The notes: generated from the letters alone by a model not told the origin. Counted from the stretch's first letter, positions 41,501 through 51,829 are shown. The stretch: DNA of 64,000 bases from Acanthaster planci (GCF_001949145.1 NW_019091407.1:10429-74428); one strand, 5' to 3'. Made by a program: numbers and translations.

Positions 41501-44500
41501 TCAATCCGTATCCTGCAGTGAACCATGGTGGCTTTGCTGTTAAATTTTAAAATTTATCCAATATTAAAGAATTAGATTTGCCCTAATCCTGTCTACATGT
41601 CATCACTGAATTTATGTCAACAAGGCATAAAAGTACAGCCAGCCAGCCAGCCTGCCTTGAAATGGACAGTGTACTTACATGTACATTGTCAATGCTACAC
41701 TGTACATGTACTGTACCGGTACATCTTACAAACCATGTAAAATCTACTACTGTTCCGATCTAGAAATATCGTGATGCCATCTGTAAATATCAGTGCCGAG
41801 TAAAGTTGGACATTTGTATACACATAGGTTACACGTACTGGTACACTGTAGGTCATAAATCTGAGTGGTTGTCCAATCATGTGATCGACCACATTAGATC
41901 CACATGAGGTGGTCTGTATCTTCTAAGCAATTGTTGTGTGCATGCTCAAATGTGCACAAAATGTCTCCACACAGGTTGACTGCACATCTGCCATAGAGCA
42001 GTACTTGCTTGATAATCAAAAATGCATCCAACAGTGGAATTCTTTTTAATACTGGATCAGAGGTGTGTTATGAAACACAGTGGGCTGGCAGAATTGTGTA
42101 ACTTGTGCACATTTATCTCCCCTGTTTGCCTTTGGCCCCAGAGAAGGATGATCCTCCTCTGGTCACTCACAGTCCATCACAGTGCATAGACGCGGCCAGT
42201 GGCCTCATCATTGCCTGTCCATGTGTACAATAATGCTGCCGTGTCAGACACCGGGACTGATTTTGCTCACTTTTTCTCACCCGTCTGCTTTTCTTTCTCT
42301 CTCCTTGTAGGAGGCAGGCGCAGTCGACCAAGCAGAGATTGACAGTGAACTAGCCAGGAATCAGGAAGAGCTGAATCAATGCCTGAAGGCAGCTAAAACG
42401 CATGAGCCTGAGCCCACCACCCTCGGCAAGCAATGGAGCAGCTGTGTGGAGGCACCTGCCCACATAACCTCATGGGATACAGGTCAGTGGTGTTGCCAGA
42501 CAAGTTCAATCGTGTCATTGCAGGTGACAGACATGAACATGAAAACAAGTTCAAAAAGTAAAGAAGTTTCGTATTAAAAGTAAAAGTACTTTGGTAGCTG
42601 TTAGAAATGCAGTGAATAAAAGCCAGTCTACTGACAATGGACAGAGCAAAATCTTCAGAATAAGTCCACTCATTCTTTTCAGAACTTCCGCAAACCTTCC
42701 TCTCAAAACAAGATCTGACCCTCGAGTAAAAGAAGATCTCACCCGGAACCATTGTAAACTGTACATGTACCATATCTTTCTGGTGAAATTGGTTTTGTGT
42801 AATAGATTGAATGGCTCTCGTTAAGAATTGAAAACCATGTGTGGGCAAGTGTGACAACAACTGATGGGAGAGTGTTTGTAATCAATGAAGCAGGCTTACA
42901 TGTACGTAACCAGGAGCTTCAGTGACGGAAGTTGTCAGAGTCCTGAGGCCAAAGCAACAAAACAGTTCCATCTCATAATGTCAAACAAAATACCGGTAGG
43001 GGGGAGGGGTAAATGCGCAGAATCTTTTGTTCTTCACTCTTCATTTTTTTAAGTTGGAAAATGGCCAATTACTTGTTGTTTGTGTGTCCACCCATTGCTA
43101 ACAGGTAGCATGTAACAATTTAACAAGTATTTTGGACATATTACAACATTTCAGCTCTTCATGATTGCTGGTTTAGTGGTTTAAGAATGGCTGATATTAA
43201 AAAAAAGGAAACGGTTGTTGCTACAGTGTAAACCCACAAGACCGAGGCACTTTCTTAAGTGGGCCAGGTTTAAGATGTGAATCAGAATTAGAAAGTATTG
43301 AAAAATTACAGTCCAATGCTCATTGCCTAAGTTCTTCATTTTTTTTTTTAATTTCTTGAATCAAAAGACTTTGTAGATTGGGTTGAGTAACCAGAAACAC
43401 AACTACATGTACATGTATTTTTGGTTTGGGCCAACTGCCTAGTACAAGTTAAAAACAGTCTCAGTATTGGACAGTGTGTCCTCTTCCATTGACCCGTCCT
43501 GATGAATCTTTACAGAGCTGCTTTTTTAGACCATTCACAACATGCCTGCACAGTCAAACAGCTCGAGTAATCATTGCTCTCAAAACCCAGAATGACTTGT
43601 GATTCATTCGTTCACAGGTGTTGATATGGAATTGCTACGCTTTGTTGCCGCCAAGTCTGTAGAACTGCCGGAAGATTTTGTAAGTCCTTACCCTAATACA
43701 GGTGCAGCTTCTGCCCTCTGGGCAAAGAGGAAAACTGTAAGCCGACTCTTTTGAAAACAATATACACACCTCCTGACTACCGACTAATCTTAGCGACAAT
43801 AACCAGACGAGTCCCAATTATATTCATCACCAGTTTTAGTTCAGCGTATCAAGCATTGACTTACATTTTGCACTGCCAATATGCTCTACTCGGTGCTTGC
43901 AATACCTGCATGTATGCCCAAGAGCTACATAGAGTACACCCAACAAAGAATAGCTGATCAACTGGCCATACATTATACTTGCACTACAGCAGTTGCACGG
44001 CAGAGGTGCTCAACTAAGAGATTATTTATGCAAATGATAGTAATAAAATAATATTTTTTACAGAACAAATTTTTAAAAAATGCTTTTCTGGGCATGACCA
44101 TGGCCCTAGAAATGATACATTCAAGATTCAGTCCTTTTAAACTTGTAATGCACACCCATGTAGCTAAACAAAATTAAAGGGGTCATGACACAGGGGGAGC
44201 AGTTGGAGGTCATCACAATCAAGAATTGATATGATCGTTTCTCCTAAGTAAATTCTGTTGGCACTTTAAATTTAGGCAAGAATAAGGTGTGGTAATTTAC
44301 AGCGTACCACTCAAATCCTTAAAACAAGTTGCCATAGAGAGACAAACTAACTGATTCTTCGCAGTGACCTCAAAAACACCTCAGGCAGCGTGGTAAAAAA
44401 AACAGAAGTCTTTCTGTCATATTTACTTCAGGCTGTGCAGTCATGGCACAAGAAGATGAAGGTTTAAAGTGTCGAGGGCTGAGGGAGAGAAATAAGAATT

Positions 44501-47500
44501 AGCCGAAATTTTGCTTGATTTTCAGACCCCTCACAACCATCTTATCAAGACATTCTTGGAGGCACGGCTGAAGAAAATCCAGGAAGGGAATGGCATCGAT
44601 TGGGCCACAGCTGAAGCTATGGCCATTGGCTCTCTGCTCTATCAGGGTACGTCTGAGAAGGCAACACATAACTGGTATTGCTAGTACCACCTCTCCAGGG
44701 AGGGGAGTTGGGCAGGCTGACTTATTGCAAATCTTTAGACAGTCATTTTTTAGGGAAGAAAAAAATATTCCCGACCCCTTTCTCACCCCAAGACCTGAAC
44801 ACGGAACTGCATAGAAATAATTGGAAACAGCTGAAGCCAGGGCATTTGAGTCTCTGCTGTTTCAGGGTGCATTTGGGAACTTAAAATGGCTTGAGATTCT
44901 CTCACTGCCAAACAAGTTTTCCATTACCGCCAAAAATAAAGATGTACATTTCTCAAATAAACCTTCTGAGTTGAGCAAACTGAGCACGATTAATAAAAAA
45001 TCATTTATTTGCAATTTGTTCTGGCATAATTTACTGTATGCTTGGCCTAAATACCATATGCCCAATACCATAGATTTTGCACAAATCACAGAGGCACACA
45101 GAACGTATCTTTCATGAAATGTGTCATGTGGTGTGCAAAATAAGTTATAAAATGCTTGGTAGGATAAGTGAACCAACACCAGTGCAGTTTTGTGAAATGG
45201 GCTACTGATGTTGCTATTTCAAAAAAGTTTTTAATCTGATATTTCCACTAATTTCTATTATTTTATTGCATGTTTTAACTTTTGGTAACCAGATATCTCA
45301 AACTGGACTGAATTAGGTAATTTTGATATTTGATAATCCCCTATCGTTAATTTTCATACTTAAGAGTCATGCAAAGGAAAATATTTTCTCTGCAGAAACT
45401 TTTGGTTGTTACAGGCCATGAGCACTTTGAACTTTTGTGCTGTCACGCATTGTGGATCATCTCAGATAATAGCTTGGTCTGGTTTGGAAATATTGAGTCA
45501 CAATTTATGGTGGGAATAAATATTATGCTCTTACCTTGAGTGCAAACTAGGTGTTCTTTTTAAGGGACTAGGCTTAATAAAAATCTGTGACACCATTACA
45601 ATAGGTTTCAGTGTGCGGCTGAGTGGTCAGGACGTTGGCCGTGGTACCTTCAGTCACCGGCACGCCATGCTCGTAGACCAGACTAGCGACGGTGCCTACA
45701 TACCCCTCAACCACATCACTCCAGAACAGAAATCTTTCTTTGAGGTGAGTCAGCCCTATCAATGTACGCGGGTGTCTGTCTCTCAGCAGGGATGTCCATT
45801 ATACCCATGGGAACGTAACGTGGAAGGTTTGCGGTAACACCATGGAAGGTCGACTTCTTTACGAGTTGTGTGGTTTGCAGAAGAATCAGTTGGTTTCACT
45901 CCATGTTTTCAAGCAGTGTGTCCTGTTCATCCCCTGGAGATAGTTCCAAACAAATAGAACGCACTGTTCTCAGAACCACACAACTCACAAAATGTCAACT
46001 TTATTATCCAAAATGAAAAATAGTTTTCAAAGTGAGACCATACGTGTACATGTATCTAGATAGCAAAATAGGTTCCTTCTTTTTCAGAATGTTCTGTAAA
46101 TGAAGTGGATTTGGAAGTTGCCATTCTGTGATTAAATGTCACACGTGTACGTGTAATGTCAGCACGACTGAACTTACCATTATGCCATGTTCAATAGTGC
46201 AGTGTATGCATGCTGGAAGTGTCACACTTTGTATACCGTCATTGCTGATGGTAACGCATGTGAAAGGCATATGTCGTTTCACCATCGCACATGCTCCTGA
46301 TTTTGTCAAATCCATCCCCAATTTCCCAAATACAAGCATGTTTTGTAGAGAAGAAAAGAGCTAAGAGACAACCTGCATCAAGGCGCTGATGCTGAAGCGC
46401 CTTTTGCAAAAGATGTGGTCAGGTATAATAGGAAAACTCTACACCCCTGTGTCCGTGCATTGATGAACAATGCATTACATACTCCTAGTATAACCACAGG
46501 TGTAACTGATGTTGATAGAATGTTCCTAACAGTGAAGCCAATCAATGTGCATTCAGTAAGGGAATAAATATATGCTTGGCTGGTCTTAAATATGTGATTA
46601 AGACCGGCTCAGGAGAATGGACGCGACTAACGCCAGAGCCGCAATTATCAGTATTCATGAGACCAGCCAAGCACATGTTTATTCCCATTCATAAATACTT
46701 TTTATTCAGAGAGTCAAAAGAGTTCAATATATGATGGATTTCCAGTAATTTTGTTCCAGAATGTTACTTTCATTTCTCCAAACACCCCGTTTATTTCATG
46801 GTAGATTCCTTTTCAAACCTGTCCAATAGAAGCTCTCCTTAAATGAACTTGGCACATTGTGTGCAGACAGACTATTGACCAATCAAACTCGATTAAACTC
46901 TTGTAACCATGTGCCATCGCATGATGTATGCAGCGGGCATTATCCTTTCTCAGCGGGCATTATCAAATGTTAATACATGGTCACGTGACGTATTTTGACC
47001 AATAGGAATAGAAAAACTGTCGTCGGTGAATGAGATTTAATAATGGCCAAGCCAAGGTATTAACTTGTATCACTGTTGCTAGTTCATGTTTCAAGTGTCA
47101 GTTACGAGTGGTCTTTGTGAATGTTCATTCATGTTCAGGTGGTCAATAGTCCGCTGTCTGAGGAGGCTACATTAGGCTTTGAATATGGAATGAGCATCGA
47201 GAGCCCCAAGAACCTGGTCATCTGGGAGGCCCAGTTTGGCGATTTCTTCAACGGGGCGCAGATCATCATCGACACCTACGTCACAGCAGGAGAAGGTGAG
47301 CTCTAGTCTTTTGTTGATAGGTTGAGATGGAGTCAGTATGGTGGTGACTCTGCTACCTCAGACTGAGCTGGTGATCTCGCCTTGGTTCTGAGATATTGCT
47401 ATGTGGTTGCTGTTTAAATACCGGTAGGTCTCACTCAAATGACATCATTTCTTGCAGATTTCCATGTGAATCAGCATTTTTTACTTAAACTTTTTCGTGA

Positions 47501-50500
47501 CGTGCATTGGCTGCGCTGTACTTCAAAGATATCTGGATCAACACGCGCACAGGTACAGAATGTTTGCACATTGCATACACATGCATCTGTTTGCATCGTA
47601 TACGCAGTTGTAATTTTCCTACGTAGATGGCCTCTGATGAGAGAGATCTACAGTTGCTACTTAAGGACCAATTTCAACCTGATTTCCCCCCCCCCCAACT
47701 GCCTCCCATGGAGATGTATTGACAAATACGGAATCGATGCCCTTGATGAGGAGAGCATGGTGTGTCTTTCATGGGGAAACTGTCACTGCGCATGTACATG
47801 TAGAAAGTGCCTTTCATTATGGAAGGGGGGTCATCAGGAATGTGGAGCTATTGCATAACAGCAGCCACGGGATTCATTAATAGATCAGGTGTTAGAAGTG
47901 CATGTATTTACATTTTTCTTATCTTCCTGGGCATTTTGCACAGAACTTTGAAGGAATTTTCCGCAATTCTCTGGGCTACAGGAAACCAGTTATGCGCTCT
48001 TTGTGTGTTCTTGGTGTTCTAATGGGTATCAAGAGTAAAACCAACTTGTCTTTACTGTCCCTAATCCTGCCGAGTTCTCTGCAGCCCCCCCCCAGGATTT
48101 TGAAGGACCCGGAAAGGTGTGGGGCAATGAAAGTCACCATGGAATTCAGGGAATAATTTCTTTTTTCAGACACTTTTTTAGTGCAAATTTGTTCTTATCT
48201 CAAAATATTAAAAGTATTTGATATCGTTTTGGGTTAAAGTGCATAGAAGCATGCACTTTTATGAACTATTTGAAACGCTATGCTTTATTGGGGCAGCTGA
48301 GAAATGTTTGCTCCTTGGTTTGGAAATTGGCATAAGCATAAATTGGTGCAAGACACCAGTAAACCTTTTGAATTGGCAAAACAATACTTAAATATAAAGT
48401 TAATTGAATAACAAAAGTGCATCATTTTTCAAGGGTTGTAGAGGACAGTTGCACTGCAGACACCCTTCAAATGTTTTACTAGCATTCAATCAAAAGGTAT
48501 CAGATTAGGCAATGGAGAAACAGACCCAAATACTTTTTCTTCCCTGACTAGTGAAGTGGCGTTTACAGAGCGGCCTGGTCATGCTTCTGCCCCATGGCTT
48601 TGACGGAGCTGGGCCCGAGCATTCCTCCAGCCACCTGGAACGCTTCCTTCTCCAGACGGACAGTAAGGAGGATACTGTCGATGGAGATAACGTCAACTTC
48701 GCTGTGGTCCATCCCACCACACCAGCCCAGTATTTCCACTTGCTGAGAAGGCAGGTGAGTATTGAGCGGTATGTTTTGCAAGGGTGATGAGGAGGCTTTG
48801 TTCACAGGGGTTTACCCCCCAAAAAAATTGTCGGAGAGACAAACTGTAAAAAGTTTAATTGCCAGATGGTCAGATGTAATTCCAGTAACAAGAGGCAGTC
48901 AACCGTTCGACATCTCTGCTCTATAGAGTGTGGACCTGCAGCACAAATATCTCAAATACACAATCTGCTTTCCATATTCACAAGGACAGATGGTGGATTA
49001 AATCACCATATGCACCATGTGTCACCTCCAATGAACATATGGGTGCTAATCCCCCATTTGTTTTGTACGCACATGCAAAGCCCGAGAAGTCCGGGAATCA
49101 AACCATGTGATGAACTTCAACCTTGAGGGCTGCACATCCTGTTGCAGTACTATCACCGTGTGACAGCACCGCCGTGGTGTTACAAATGTGTAAGACATTG
49201 GAAGAAATACTGCACAACTATTGTTCAAATTGCTGTAATGCACAGTAGTAGGCACCTGTTACTTTTTGCTTGATTCAATCATGAGTGGTAATGTGTCTTG
49301 CTTATGGACATACAGTATGCATTGTACAACAGAGTTCCAAAAGGCTTGGCATAAACTTACAATCAGCAGCAAGATACCAATAACCTTATCCTGGATAAAA
49401 TGCACCAGGCACTACCTCTTTTGGAACCTTGTCATTTTAAAAGCAAATACCCTCCTGATTCCCCCCAGATGGTGAGAAATTTCCGCAAACCATTGGTCGT
49501 CGCTTCACCTAAAATTCTACTGCGCCTGCCAGAAGCCACCTCATCCCTCGCTGAGATGGCTCCAGGAACCAGCTTTGTGCCCGTCATCGGAGATGAAACC
49601 TCAAACCCTAAACAGTAGGTCTAGTTTACCTTTTTCCCTCCTGAGTTTGGCGTATGGAGATGCCCCAGCCACAATGACATCATTGTGGCAATGTTTTACA
49701 TGTTTAATGTGACGGGGGTTCTGCCATTTCTGGGCAACCCTTTGTGCACATAAAGTTTTTCTTCGTACGGGCTGGTGCCAAATGTCATCCTGGCCATCTT
49801 TGGCAAGAGGGGTAAAGGTTTTGCTTTGAATTTTTAATTTTTGGAAGGAAGTCTGGCCCCAGGTTGAGGGGACAAAAGTTAGCTATTCTGCACTTTTTGT
49901 TAACTTGGCTTCTTATTGCATCAATGTTGTCTTGGTTCACCCGCAGTGTACCCTAAAATACATACTTGTATACCCGCTGTTCTGTTCTGTTCCGCAGAGT
50001 GGAAAGGGTCATCTTTTGCAGTGGTAAGCACTACTACGCCCTGCACAAACAGCGCGATCAACGCCAGGCCGCGCACGACACGGCCATCGTGCGAGTGGAG
50101 TCCCTGTGTCCATTCCCAGCAGAGGAGATTCATCAAGAGCTGGACAAGTACCCAAATGCTAAAGGTTTGCTTATTTCCCTCATTTCCACTTGGCAAATAA
50201 ACCTTGGATGAGTTGTTTGATTTTCTGACCAGTTGTTGGAAAGATGCTTTTGCAGTTACTTAGCTGGGGCTGCCTGGTACTGCAATCACATCCTCTAGAC
50301 ATGTCTATTCATCACGTGTGAAGGCTGCAGTTGTGAACAATGCTTGAATCCTTCACGCTCGAGCATGGGTGAAACAAGTTTTCAGAATCACCACCATTGC
50401 ACTGATTTGGACATGGACACCTGGAATGGCTGACCCCTGTGCACCGCTGGAATGACTCGGTTTGCTTTTTGCCACCTGTGTATTTCTATCAATTTAGGGT

Positions 50501-51829
50501 GGAAAAAGGAAAAAAAAAGGTGACATTTGAACCAGTAACCTCTGTAATGTCAAGTTGTGGGTGCCAGAGATGGCCCAACTTGTTGACTGGACCTAGAGGG
50601 TAAATTCTACTGNNNNNNNNNNNNNNNNNNNNNNNNNNNNNNNNNNNNNNNNNNNNNNNNNNNNNNNNNNNNNNNNNNNNNNNNNNNNNNNNNNGTTTAT
50701 AGCCGCACAAAGTAATCTTTAGGCACTTTCTAAGTTGACAGGTGACCTTCATTGACGCCTGAGTATTTCAGCCAGGCCTGTAGCTTTATAAAAAGAGCCC
50801 AGATCGTGCGGTGTTATATAACTTTCTTTTGTTCACCAACCTGGCTCAGTGCACTGCCGACCTCCTTTCAATAGGGGCCAGATTAGCGTGCAGCGGTGCT
50901 GTGTGGCTCATCCCTGCGGTGGTGGAGCGCTTTATCCCCGGTGGTAATCCGCTCGCTCTCAATGCCCCAAACCCTGGAATACGGTTTCAAAACAAGGCTG
51001 GATTATCACCACTTGTGAGAGTGAAAAATGTCGGTAATTCCCAGCAGCCTGGTCTTTTGTTCGGAGTACGGTCTTTTGTTTCAGGGCCCTATTTCCTTTG
51101 TCCGAGTTCGGAGACCCCTGCCCCGCATATAAACCATACGTCTCCGATTCCGGAGTCCCCAGCAGGAAGTGGTTAAGCTTATCCCTTTCCTCCTGTCCCC
51201 CACCTTAGAATTTATCTGGAGTCAGGAGGAACATCGCAACATGGGAGCTTGGACCTTTGTGGCACCCCGCTTTGAAAATCTGGCAGGATGCAAGGTGAAA
51301 TATGTGTGATTGCAGTAACATTTGATGCACAACAAAGCAGTGACGCTAGGTAGCACAGGTGTATGAACTTAACTGCCATGCCACTCTTGTGATGAATGTT
51401 TCACACAGCAGGAACATACATGTAGTAAACTGTTTCCCTTGTTGGGCAGGGAATAATATAATTGCGTGTTTTGACTTGTGCGTGGATCTTTGCTTGCACA
51501 CCTGGTAAACAGCAGAAATGTACGGTAGCAACTGGTACGTGATGATGCAGGGACCAGTGAGAATTCACTTGACCATGAATATGTATGAGGTGTGCTAATT
51601 ACTGCATTTGGTCTCAAACCCAATATTCTGGTATATATTGTCAGCCCGTCATTTCTGGGGCACTATGGCATCCTGGTTTGAAAGCTTGTCAGTCTGACCA
51701 ATCTATGCCATTCTTGATCCTATCCAGTTACGCTATGCTGGCCGCAGGGTTCTAGGCTGCCCTGCTGTGGGTGTGGCCACTTTGCATCAGGAGGAAGTGA
51801 AGCAGATCATGGAGGATACCTTCAGGTAA
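11927..51829 (+). CDS. DHTKD1: 2-oxoadipate dehydrogenase E1 component, mitochondrial (21 exons)
   Basis: Thiamine-diphosphate E1 enzyme that decarboxylates 2-oxoadipate in the mitochondrial matrix (lysine, hydroxylysine and tryptophan breakdown), working with DLST and DLD. Exons: 11927-12077, 13291-13411, 14458-14528, 22577-22680, 25598-25705, 26543-26654, 27025-27189, 27934-28007, 28748-28891, 29792-29983, 30607-30798, 42311-42482, 43618-43679, 44526-44646, 45605-45744, 47139-47295, 48552-48754, 49469-49614, 49998-50164, 51209-51294, 51728-51829. Every junction is GT-AG and keeps phase; the product is 929 residues (human about 919). Hallmarks: basic presequence, [79 protein letters not shown] and overall length favour DHTKD1 over the longer OGDH. 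Intron 11 is 11.5 kb and carries an antisense GPCR gene. Odd: the usual Asn after MPHRGRL is Ile239. Confidence 0.95.
12078..13290. other. DHTKD1 intron 1
   Basis: Carries a probable tRNA-derived SINE at about 12190-12330; otherwise AT-rich sequence with nothing recognisable. A short plus-strand open frame at 13009-13230 has no domain. Confidence 0.6.
12190..12330 (+). mobile_element. Probable tRNA-derived SINE
   Basis: A box-B match GGTTCGATTCC lies at 12255-12265 inside CTGGGTTCGATTCCCGGCCC, and a degenerate box A (TGGCTTGGTAG, 12212-12222) lies 43 bases upstream. It ends with GCGCTTTATAAATGAATAAATTATTATAATTATTAT, an A/T-rich simple tail. Together these suit a pol III SINE. The anticodon arm cannot be folded into a proper tRNA, so it is not a tRNA gene. 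Confidence 0.6.
14041..14245. repeat. Tandem duplication, about 134 bp, in DHTKD1 intron 2
   Basis: TTTCCTAGTTG(C/T)ATACA..CACTCAAA-TTAGAC at about 14042 recurs at about 14176, and GAGCCTTCCATTTTT (14097) recurs as GAACCTTCCATTTTT further right. The offset is 134 bases. Old, diverged direct duplication; the rest of intron 2 (13412-14457) shows nothing. Confidence 0.55.
16130..20070. repeat. Serially duplicated unidentified repeat, four diverged copies
   Basis: An anchor close to GAGGAGGAAAGGCCAGCCAAG occurs at 16248, 18124 (partial), 18764 and 19673. The first and last copies also share GAGCC(A/C)TGGCACAGCAGCAA (16180; 19620) and an identical 18-base tail GTTCAAACTATTGAATCA (16438; 20052). 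Read on plus, the anchors give similar short peptides (EEERPAK, EERPSK, EEERPAN), but stops break all copies. The spacing is uneven, so the copies have different insertions. It may be a decayed exon family or a mobile element; I do not recognise it. Confidence 0.5.
19870..19895. repeat. Hairpin TGTGGGGAC / GTCCCCACA inside a repeat copy
   Basis: Perfect 9-base arms (19870-19878 and 19887-19895) with an 8-base loop. Neighbouring GTGGGGACC (19852) and TTGTCCCCTG (19921) extend the theme. The segment interrupts the fourth intron-3 repeat copy, so it looks like a later insertion. Confidence 0.55.
21926..22027 (+). promoter_or_regulatory. Promoter-like cluster within intron 3 (speculative)
   Basis: TACGTCA (21926-21932, CRE-like) stands 16 bases before TATATAAAGG (21948-21957); CpG-rich sequence with GCGCGCG follows and TGACGTC lies at 22021-22027. 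The order and spacing are those of a TATA promoter, but no downstream coding exon other than DHTKD1 exon 4 (22577) is seen. Confidence 0.25.
22577..22680 (+). CDS. DHTKD1: DHTKD1 exon 4
   Basis: Reads [35 protein letters not shown], the helical segment preceding the catalytic domain in this family (ILN...YCG.MS.E). It enters in phase 1 and leaves in phase 0. Acceptor AAACAAACAG is weak in pyrimidines; donor is CCG|GTAATG. Confidence 0.88.
22681..25597. other. DHTKD1 intron 4
   Basis: AT-rich intron with poly-A/poly-C runs (23695-23710) and scattered ACATGTAC sites. No coding, RNA or clear mobile-element signal recognised. Confidence 0.5.
25598..30798 (+). CDS. DHTKD1: DHTKD1 exons 5-11: thiamine diphosphate-binding dehydrogenase domain
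   Basis: These seven exons cover residues about 150-478. Visible motifs: [10 protein letters not shown] (exon 6), MPHRGRL at 232-238 (exon 7), [12 protein letters not shown] (exon 8), SRQQS and HGDAA at 342-346 (exon 9), [16 protein letters not shown] at 368-383 (exon 10), and GHNEVDDP at 445-452 (exon 11). HGDA and NNQ form the expected ThDP/Mg site. Exon 7 also contains internal CAG|GTGGGT and CAG|GTACCG strings that could act as alternative donors. Exon 8 is only 74 bases. Confidence 0.92.
31020..31265. repeat. Repeat-rich segment with TACCTGGGTAATT motifs
   Basis: TACCTGGGTAATT appears at about 31085 and 31165 along with CCAGGTTA(T/C)C at several sites and GTGTTCACTCTG / CAGTGTGAATG on opposite senses. 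The same vocabulary recurs at 35330-35470, suggesting one old non-autonomous family. Confidence 0.45.
35419..35444. repeat. 26-bp near-perfect palindrome in a related repeat
   Basis: Centred on AATTAATT, with arms TACCCAGGTAATT / AATTACCAGGGTA; 24 of 26 positions are symmetric. It lies between GTGTGAACAAC and CATCAGTGTGAA, which are themselves related to the 31-kb segment. Confidence 0.55.
35470..35580. mobile_element. Second, diverged member of the 46.5-kb MITE family
   Basis: TTTTGACTCTCTGACTAATGAAAGGGAATAAAATATGTGCTTGACCAGTCTTA followed by CTGAGATCAGCTCAGGAGAAT corresponds in order to the outer flank, arm and core (ACCGGCTCAGGAGAAT) of the 46.5-kb copy. The far arm is degraded. A third partial arm (GGAATTAACTACATGCTTGGCCAGTC) is at about 52963-52988. 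Confidence 0.55.
36119..36295. mobile_element. Fold-back MITE with arms of about 63 bp
   Basis: Left arm 36119-36182 (starting CAATACGGCTGTTTCACAAT) pairs with the reverse complement of 36233-36295 (AAATACGGGTGAGTCACAAT...). Shared inner motifs are TCACAATAG-GCGCCA-CAAG-GTTT and GTTGGCCAATC. The core between the arms is about 50 bases. No coding capacity; target-site duplication not evident. Confidence 0.7.
38271..38470. repeat. Local direct duplication (about 54-bp core, 115-bp offset)
   Basis: GAAAAATGTCACCCTCTCAT and the following bases through GTACAGTAAACTG occur at about 38300 and again at about 38415, nearly identical. TGAAAGGAAACTGAAA also recurs (38272; 38352). A recent local duplication, judging from the low divergence. 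Confidence 0.7.
38873..38925. repeat. Short tandem repeat, 21-bp unit
   Basis: GCGGGAATGGTCAGCATTCCT occurs twice in tandem and is followed by a partial third unit (GTGGGAATG). Each unit contains the inverted pair GGAATG/CATTCC. Confidence 0.6.
39717..40757 (-). CDS. Orphan class A (rhodopsin-type) G-protein-coupled receptor, intronless
   Basis: A 346-residue seven-helix receptor encoded by one exon on the strand opposite to its host intron (DHTKD1 intron 11). Visible: N-glycosylation site N36-A-T, TM1 N72, TM2 D100 ([10 protein letters not shown]), disulphide cysteines C126 and C206, DRY at 150-152 followed by [10 protein letters not shown]178 in TM4, TWAP (W281, P283) in TM6, and TM7 [17 protein letters not shown]. 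NPxxY is NVVIY (319-323): the proline is replaced by valine. C340 may be palmitoylated. The HPLRY and YLRNKDLR strings resemble amine, adenosine and melanocortin-type receptors, but no amine-binding Asp is clear in TM3, so the ligand is unknown. M1 gives the longest frame; M23 is possible. Receptor class is firm, subfamily is not. Confidence 0.88.
   Translation of the reverse strand: MNKHFGSIYNPSKSTALSSLETMETTEAAGLHVTSNATCTDESLKYQLALTPIQMFTSVLTTLTILMILLLNTLMLFTLRRVNSIQPTTKIFLASLTLSDLGSGLCWIPRLVELFAVRWLLGNFLCAIQNIVAFIFNSLSMWSLLLLTIDRYISISHPLRYPSLMTVFRSKVMVCSTWTVTFIIFILMYGTNDSATVSQDGPIQLCMALKDDWRVYLVAALFVISLATIFILYARISLAARNQARRIAAENRAGNGQGGQRVSTKSTTTIIIITGTLTITWAPAVIINGISPKTQWGIYDKYMIIMLAQALFLSNSWLNVVIYYLRNKDLRQELHRLLPCLTGANV
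42311..51829 (+). CDS. DHTKD1: DHTKD1 exons 12-21: pyrimidine-binding and C-terminal domains
   Basis: Exons 12-13 encode the variable linker between domains. Exon 14 has [15 protein letters not shown], exon 15 [15 protein letters not shown] (603-617), exon 16 [14 protein letters not shown] and [13 protein letters not shown], exon 17 [15 protein letters not shown] and [15 protein letters not shown], exon 18 [10 protein letters not shown], exon 20 [12 protein letters not shown], exon 21 the C-terminus ending EDTFR with TAA at 51827-51829. The AG|GTAATG at the end of exon 21 resembles a donor, but the in-frame stop there and the family's usual length support a terminal exon. Confidence 0.92.
46560..46725. 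mobile_element. MITE with about 30-bp inverted arms (family also at 35.5 and 53.0 kb)
   Basis: GGGAATAAATATATGCTTGGCTGGTCTTA (46560-46588) pairs with the reverse complement of 46657-46685 (GGGAATAAACATGTGCTTGGCTGGTCTCA). To the right, CAGAGAGTCAAAAG (reverse complement CTTTTGACTCTCTG) matches the left flank of the 35.5-kb copy, so the element probably extends to about 46725. It lies in DHTKD1 intron 15. Confidence 0.7.
50519..50575 (-). mobile_element. Possible SINE fragment (tRNA-like 3' half)
   Basis: On the minus strand ACTTGACATTACAGAGGTTACTGGTTCAAATGTCACC resembles the anticodon-to-T-arm half of a tRNA-derived SINE; GGTTCAAATGT (50523-50533) is the box B. No convincing box A is seen and the left side runs into poly-T. 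Confidence 0.35.
50613..50694. other. Assembly gap (82 N)
   Basis: Run of N inside DHTKD1 intron 19. It abuts the first copy of the 0.5-kb repeat, and a tRNA-like B box lies just to its left, so a repeat probably broke the assembly here. True gap size is unknown. Confidence 0.99.
50695..51174 (+). repeat. 0.5-kb interspersed repeat, copy 1
   Basis: Shares with copies at 53151-53642 and 54399-54900, in the same order and orientation: TGACAGG, GAGTATTT(C/T)AGC(C/T)AGGCCTG, TAAAAAGAGCCCAGA, TCTTTTGTTC, CAATAGGGGCCAGATTAGC, GCAGCGGTGCTGTGTGGCTC, CCCCGGTGGTAATCC, CAATGCCCCAAAC, GGTAATTCCCAG, GTCTTTTGTT and GCATATAAA. The left end is cut by the gap. It lies in DHTKD1 intron 19. Open frames in it are short and not conserved between copies, so a non-autonomous element is likelier than a gene. 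Confidence 0.75.

Larger units (their letters stand above)
30799..42310. other. DHTKD1 intron 11 (11.5 kb) hosting a nested gene
   Basis: Largest intron. It contains TACCTGGGTAATT-rich repeats (31030-31265; 35330-35470), a member of the 46.5-kb MITE family at about 35470-35580, a fold-back element at 36119-36295, local duplications at 38270-38470, a 21-base tandem at 38873-38925 and the antisense GPCR gene at 39717-40757. The stretch 31700-35000 shows nothing I can support. Confidence 0.6.

Noticed and set aside
50811-51176. 121-residue open frame after the assembly gap
   Set aside because: Falls entirely within copy 1 of the 0.5-kb repeat; copies 2 and 3 do not keep the frame.
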